From the NCBI GenBank assembly GCA_009602725.1, contig WELB01000361.1, positions 33,326 to 74,195 of the forward strand: a stretch of 40,870 bases of DNA, in the 5' to 3' direction. Source of the DNA: Spirogloea muscicola (Eukaryota > Streptophyta > Zygnematophyceae > Spirogloeales > Spirogloeaceae). Shown piece after piece: positions 37,621 to 40,870 of this stretch. The notes under the pieces are model-generated. The model did not search any database. It saw only the letters and a list, made by a program, of their open reading frames with translations, and was not told the DNA's origin. Each line of letters starts with the position of its first letter. Position 1 is the first letter of the stretch. The position numbers and the translations under genes are program-made.

Positions 37621-38439
37621 TAAATCACACAGCTAGGCAAAGTAGCTGCAGCGGACGGGAGCTGACTAACCCCAAGTCAGCAGAAGAAGCCCTCCTTTCC
37701 CAGCCCCTACTCTCTATGGGCGCGCACGTCTCTCTTTCTCCTCCAACCCTCTCCTTGCACAGTTCACCATTCGAAGAAGCTGCTTGCTACTGGAGAGCAT
37801 CCGTGTCGTCCTCCTCTGGGCCCTTAGATGGCGCCCACGAGGCGCGCCGCCTCGGCTGGCGGGAGATGCTGCGCGCTCCTTCCCTGCAGCTAAGATTGGA
37901 CAGCAGAGGCGAAAGTTGGCTATGCACATGCACCGGTGCGCACGGGGAAGAAGACGTGTATAAAGTGATGGAGGGCCTAAGTTACCCAAGTACGAAGACA
38001 AGCACATCTACAGATACACATTACCTGCTGCTTAGCCGACCCGCTCAGTAACCACGATTCCGCAAACAGAAGTCGCTAATCGACGTCCGAATATCGGACT
38101 GCTACTTTGAAGCCCTTCTGCGACCACTTGGATTTCGCCCAGCTCTCAGATGCAAAGCGCAAGCCTGACCTCGCTGCAAGTAGGCTGACACACAACCCGG
38201 AGAAGAGGGGAGGTGCGAGGGGAGGGGCAGTCCAACACTTCCTTCGCAAACCCATGAGGGTGTCTTCCTGGAGGCACCCCGCACACGGACTGCCTCCACG
38301 TCTTGATTGCCACCACCACTGCATGAACGCAAGGCTTGCACTGCCACGACACGTGCCAATTGACAAACCCCCGCTATGGCTTTCAAATCTGGTCAACATG
38401 CGTGGGGCAGATCTCGATGAGATAAGGCTGCATGGCTGA
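37621..38439. other. Mixed stretch with tail E and unassigned sequence
   Basis: 37621-37960 has a tail-A remnant (CAGCCCCTACTCTCTATGGG, ~37699) and a GC-rich part. 37975-38065 is a minus-strand tail E ending at the LINE stop (CCGCTCAGTAACCACG). 38090-38430 is open on both strands without a domain and may contain upstream exons of the next gene. Confidence 0.4.
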
Positions 38440-38607
38440 CGTTACGTTACAATTGACAAAGCAAGACTTAGTCCAAGCCCACACTGGGTTGAATGAGCTG
38501 CATGGGCAGGCTCTCGATGAGGTGCCCATGCTTGTTAATGTCCTTGACATAGGCTTTGCTGCAGCAGCAGGAGCTGCATCAGCAACTTCAGCTGCCAGAA
38601 GAGGGGG
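38440..38607 (+). CDS. Exon of a paralogue of the 28.8-29.9 kb gene
   Basis: The plus frame reads VTLQLTKQDLVQAHTGLNEL, then LDEVPMLVNVLDIGF, then AAAAGAASATSAARRG, and ends at a donor GGGG|GTGAGTG. The minus-strand gene near 29 kb has DIPALMQSYLDIG next to AAVATVAGAAALAS across an intron at the same place. In this copy that intron is absent, so the helix and Ala-rich part are fused in one exon. Further exons were not found. Function unknown. Confidence 0.4.
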
Positions 38608-40130
38608 TGAGTGAAATTTGGCCACTCTATTGCCACTTCTACTTGAAGCAGTGCTCTGGAAAGGCACAGTTATCTTGCGCTACAACCAGGTCTGTGGCGT
38701 ACTTCTACCGGACCGTAGGCTAGTCACTGCATACAGTGACCTATAAATGTGACTGAGCTCTCAAGCTCTCCATCGAATAATGTGGTGCAGTATGCAGGGT
38801 CTTGAGCTGACCACCTTCGATACAAAAGCAGAAGTCAGGTCCTCGATGCTACTTATTGACCCTGTATGCTTGACCTGATAGCAGTGAGAGCAGAAGGGCG
38901 GTGCTCAATGAGATAGATGGATCGTCAGATAGTCCTCATTGTATGCAATATAGGCCTTTTTGCTGGCACAACTGATGAGCTCCACCAAGCTGCAAATTGA
39001 AACAGTTCTCATCACTTCCAGATGCACCTCGGACATGCTATCTGGAATGGTCATGAAGCTTACAGTACATCCGAATGTGAGCTGTGACTAGCATCATGCA
39101 TTGTAGGGATGGCATTCTCGGAGAGCAATGCACAACTGACACCAGAATGTCAGATACTCCTGATTAACCGGAAATTTTCAAGATGACTTCTGTAGAGTGT
39201 CTATTGGAAGAGGAATCTTACCAGGATTTAGATCAGTGCTACAGCAAGTGATGATGTTCTGAAGAACGAGGATTAGGTCCAGGAGATATCTCAGCAGGAC
39301 CTGCTTAGCAGCATTCAGATGCACAAACGCGTGGCGACTTGGAACCCAGGCCTGCAGCCAGGAACATAGTGTGGAGCAGGTCATGTTTTATGTCCCATGA
39401 TCGGCCCAATGCCCAACCACCAGCAAGCCAGTAACCACGAGGAGCATGTCAACAAGAGCAAGCTGCACTGCTTAAGGATGCTCTGCCACAAGGAGCAAGC
39501 CCTTGGCACCTAGATTTGTTCACGTCAGAAGTATCTTGTGCTGTGCTTGTATCATGAGTAGGTGGAAGAGACAGTGGAGCATACTGAACGAAGAGAGACA
39601 ACCATTACAAGCGCTAGACACTTATATCGGAAGATCTTGATAAATGCGTAAAAGTCAAAGGGACGCCACTGTAAGGCAGGGGCGCCAGGGTGCTCGAGAT
39701 AGCTCAACAAGGCCACTGTTCAAGTGTTACCTGGAGCACGGTGGTACACTGAGAGCTTGCAGCAGTGATGCTGTCCAAGAAGGAGGACAGGACTTCAAGT
39801 ACCTCAGGCTCCAACAGCAGTGCCGTGTTTGCTAGTATTGCCCCCCTGTATTCCAAAAGCATCAGGAGCTCACTTTGAAGACCTGTGGCTTTCGCTCGGG
39901 CAGTTTCGCGGAGACACCATGCTTTCAGAATTGCCCTGCCTATGCAGAGGACCTGCCAGAGGATTCACAGAAAGACAATGCACTTGAATAAAAGAATCTT
40001 CCAGTGGAGGGCTTAACTTGTAGCTGTATTACCGTCAGACATCCCGCATGCTGGTTGTCACTCTTCGACCGCTGCAACGTCTGCCCTCTCGTATGCGGAA
40101 GAGGGTGCCCACAATTCGTTTGGTGTGAAC
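38608..40130. other. Unassigned low-repeat stretch
   Basis: No LINE signatures. Short open frames only (up to ~68 codons). Sites such as TTCCAG and TTACAG acceptors occur, but no exon chain can be supported. It may be intron or downstream sequence of the exon at 38440. Confidence 0.35.
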
Positions 40131-40560
40131 AACAAAAGTGCATCAGAAAGTCAAATCACGGCAATTGGAGTGTAAAGCGAAGTCGGCAACGACCAGTGGA
40201 GATATGGGCAGTCAGTGGAGGTGCAGGGCACGTTCAGACGCCCGAGTGCTCGAGAGGCCATACCGGGAGAAGGAGGGTGACGCCGAGGATCGTCCAGAAC
40301 ATGTCAATAAGGAACACGCGCGCCAGCGGGGGACGAAGGGCAAGGCTTTGGGGCGGGAGTGAGGCCAAGCCGATGCAATACGTTGCTCGCAGTTTGAAGG
40401 AGAATACGGCTGCTGACGTCAGAACAGCGGCTGCCAGAGCCAGCCAGCCGAGAACAGCGAACGTAAGAGGGTGGAGGGACTGCGGCGGCGAGCCGAGGGG
40501 CGCCGCGAGCGCGGCGGGCGCGGGGGGAAGGCAGTAAGGCTGCTTTGCCAGGGGCCCGAG
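40131..40560. other. GC-rich stretch with a possible LINE remnant
   Basis: Near 40400-40440 the minus strand reads A-A-V-L-T-S-A-A-V-F-S, similar to FTADSLTSAAAFS at the start of the RLE-like domain, so a decayed minus-strand LINE piece is possible. Overlapping Arg-rich frames on plus are not convincing. Confidence 0.3.
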
Positions 40561-40569
40561 TCCTCGACC

Positions 40570-40840
40570 AGAAAAGAAGAAAATGCTCGCCCATTGACAA
40601 TAGGAGCTGGAACAACCAGAAAAGGAGGACGGGAGGAGGGAAGGAGGGAGGAAGAGGGGGCGCTCGACTGTGGGCGGGCGCGACTTTTTCACGGCCCGCC
40701 CTGGCACCATCTCTTAATATACACGCATTTTCCCTGGCACCATTGCTGTGGGCGAGCACTTTCCTTTCAGAAGAAAGTGCTCGCCCATTGAGGAGGGGGC
40801 TGGAAAAGCCAGCCCAAAAGAGAATGAACAGTACCGAGAA
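40570..40840. repeat. LINE tails A on both strands, meeting as an inverted repeat
   Basis: A minus-strand tail A lies at 40578-40625 with a decayed stem. A plus-strand tail-A end (GTGGGCGAGCACTTTC, 40749-40763) is followed at once by a minus-strand tail A (40773-40840) with a perfect stem GGGCTGGAAAAGCCAGCCC (40797-40815). The two ends form a 14-bp perfect inverted repeat at 40750-40786. Confidence 0.8.
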
Positions 40841-40870
40841 GGGGGAAAAAAAAAGAAGGGGGGGGGGGGG
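40841..40870. repeat. A/G homopolymer runs at the window end
   Basis: Nine A's and then a run of G's finish the window. Such runs at a sequence end are often low-quality, so little weight should be placed on them. Confidence 0.7.

Noticed and set aside
40004-40537. Plus-strand frame of 177 codons near the right end
   Set aside because: Mixed Cys-rich then Arg-rich composition without a domain. Its second half overlaps a possible antisense LINE remnant.
1-40870. CRISPR arrays, bacterial operons, rRNA or tRNA genes
   Set aside because: Direct repeats are transposon-derived, the genome is eukaryotic, and no tRNA TPsiC-type box or rRNA segment was noticed by eye.

Overview
This window is eukaryotic nuclear DNA. 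It has GT-AG introns with consistent phase, a TATA box with a GC-rich 5' leader, an AATAAA polyadenylation signal, long non-coding stretches and dense transposon debris. A WRKY factor lies with fragments that look like a NAC domain. WRKY occurs in green algae and plants, and NAC is essentially streptophyte, so a streptophyte alga or early land plant is the best guess. That is an inference: a chlorophyte is not excluded, because the NAC match is fragmentary.

Most of the window is wreckage of one large non-LTR retrotransposon (LINE) group. It has a C-terminal domain that resembles a restriction-like endonuclease (RLE). The fullest copy (7929-9938, minus) keeps the RT palm motif YADD and the first half of the RLE-like domain, with three visible lesions. 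About two dozen other copies keep only the last ~30-200 codons, usually ending in S-D-L-R-L-L-T-R-G-Y-stop, plus a 3' tail. The tails fall into families, here A to E. A to D share a GGCTGG...CCAGCC hairpin before the tail end, with different loops. Tails are often inserted into other tails, in tandem or tail to tail.

Region by region: 1-4617 is a GC-rich edge followed by LINE 3' ends on both strands. 4617-7928 is a truncated Gag/protease retroelement that carries a complete DNMT3-like cytosine-5 DNA methyltransferase domain, set inside the LINE. 7929-13240 is the LINE RT and more 3' ends. 13240-15460 is a low-repeat block with NAC-like exons on opposite strands. 15600-24200 holds dispersed and tandem repeats, more tails, a minisatellite and a (CT)n tract. 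24640-27090 is the WRKY gene (three exons, 499 codons). 27100-29950 holds a probable multi-exon minus-strand gene of alanine-rich helices, with a partial paralogue near 38.5 kb. 30.4-37.6 kb repeats the 15.6-21.5 kb families and contains a tandem array of LINE 3' ends. 37.6-40.87 kb is mostly unassigned and ends in inverted tails and low-complexity sequence.

The items most worth following are the retroelement-borne methyltransferase with its altered catalytic loop and flanking 146-bp repeats, the hairpin-bearing LINE tails, the WRKY protein with a divergent DNA-contact heptad, and the split NAC locus.
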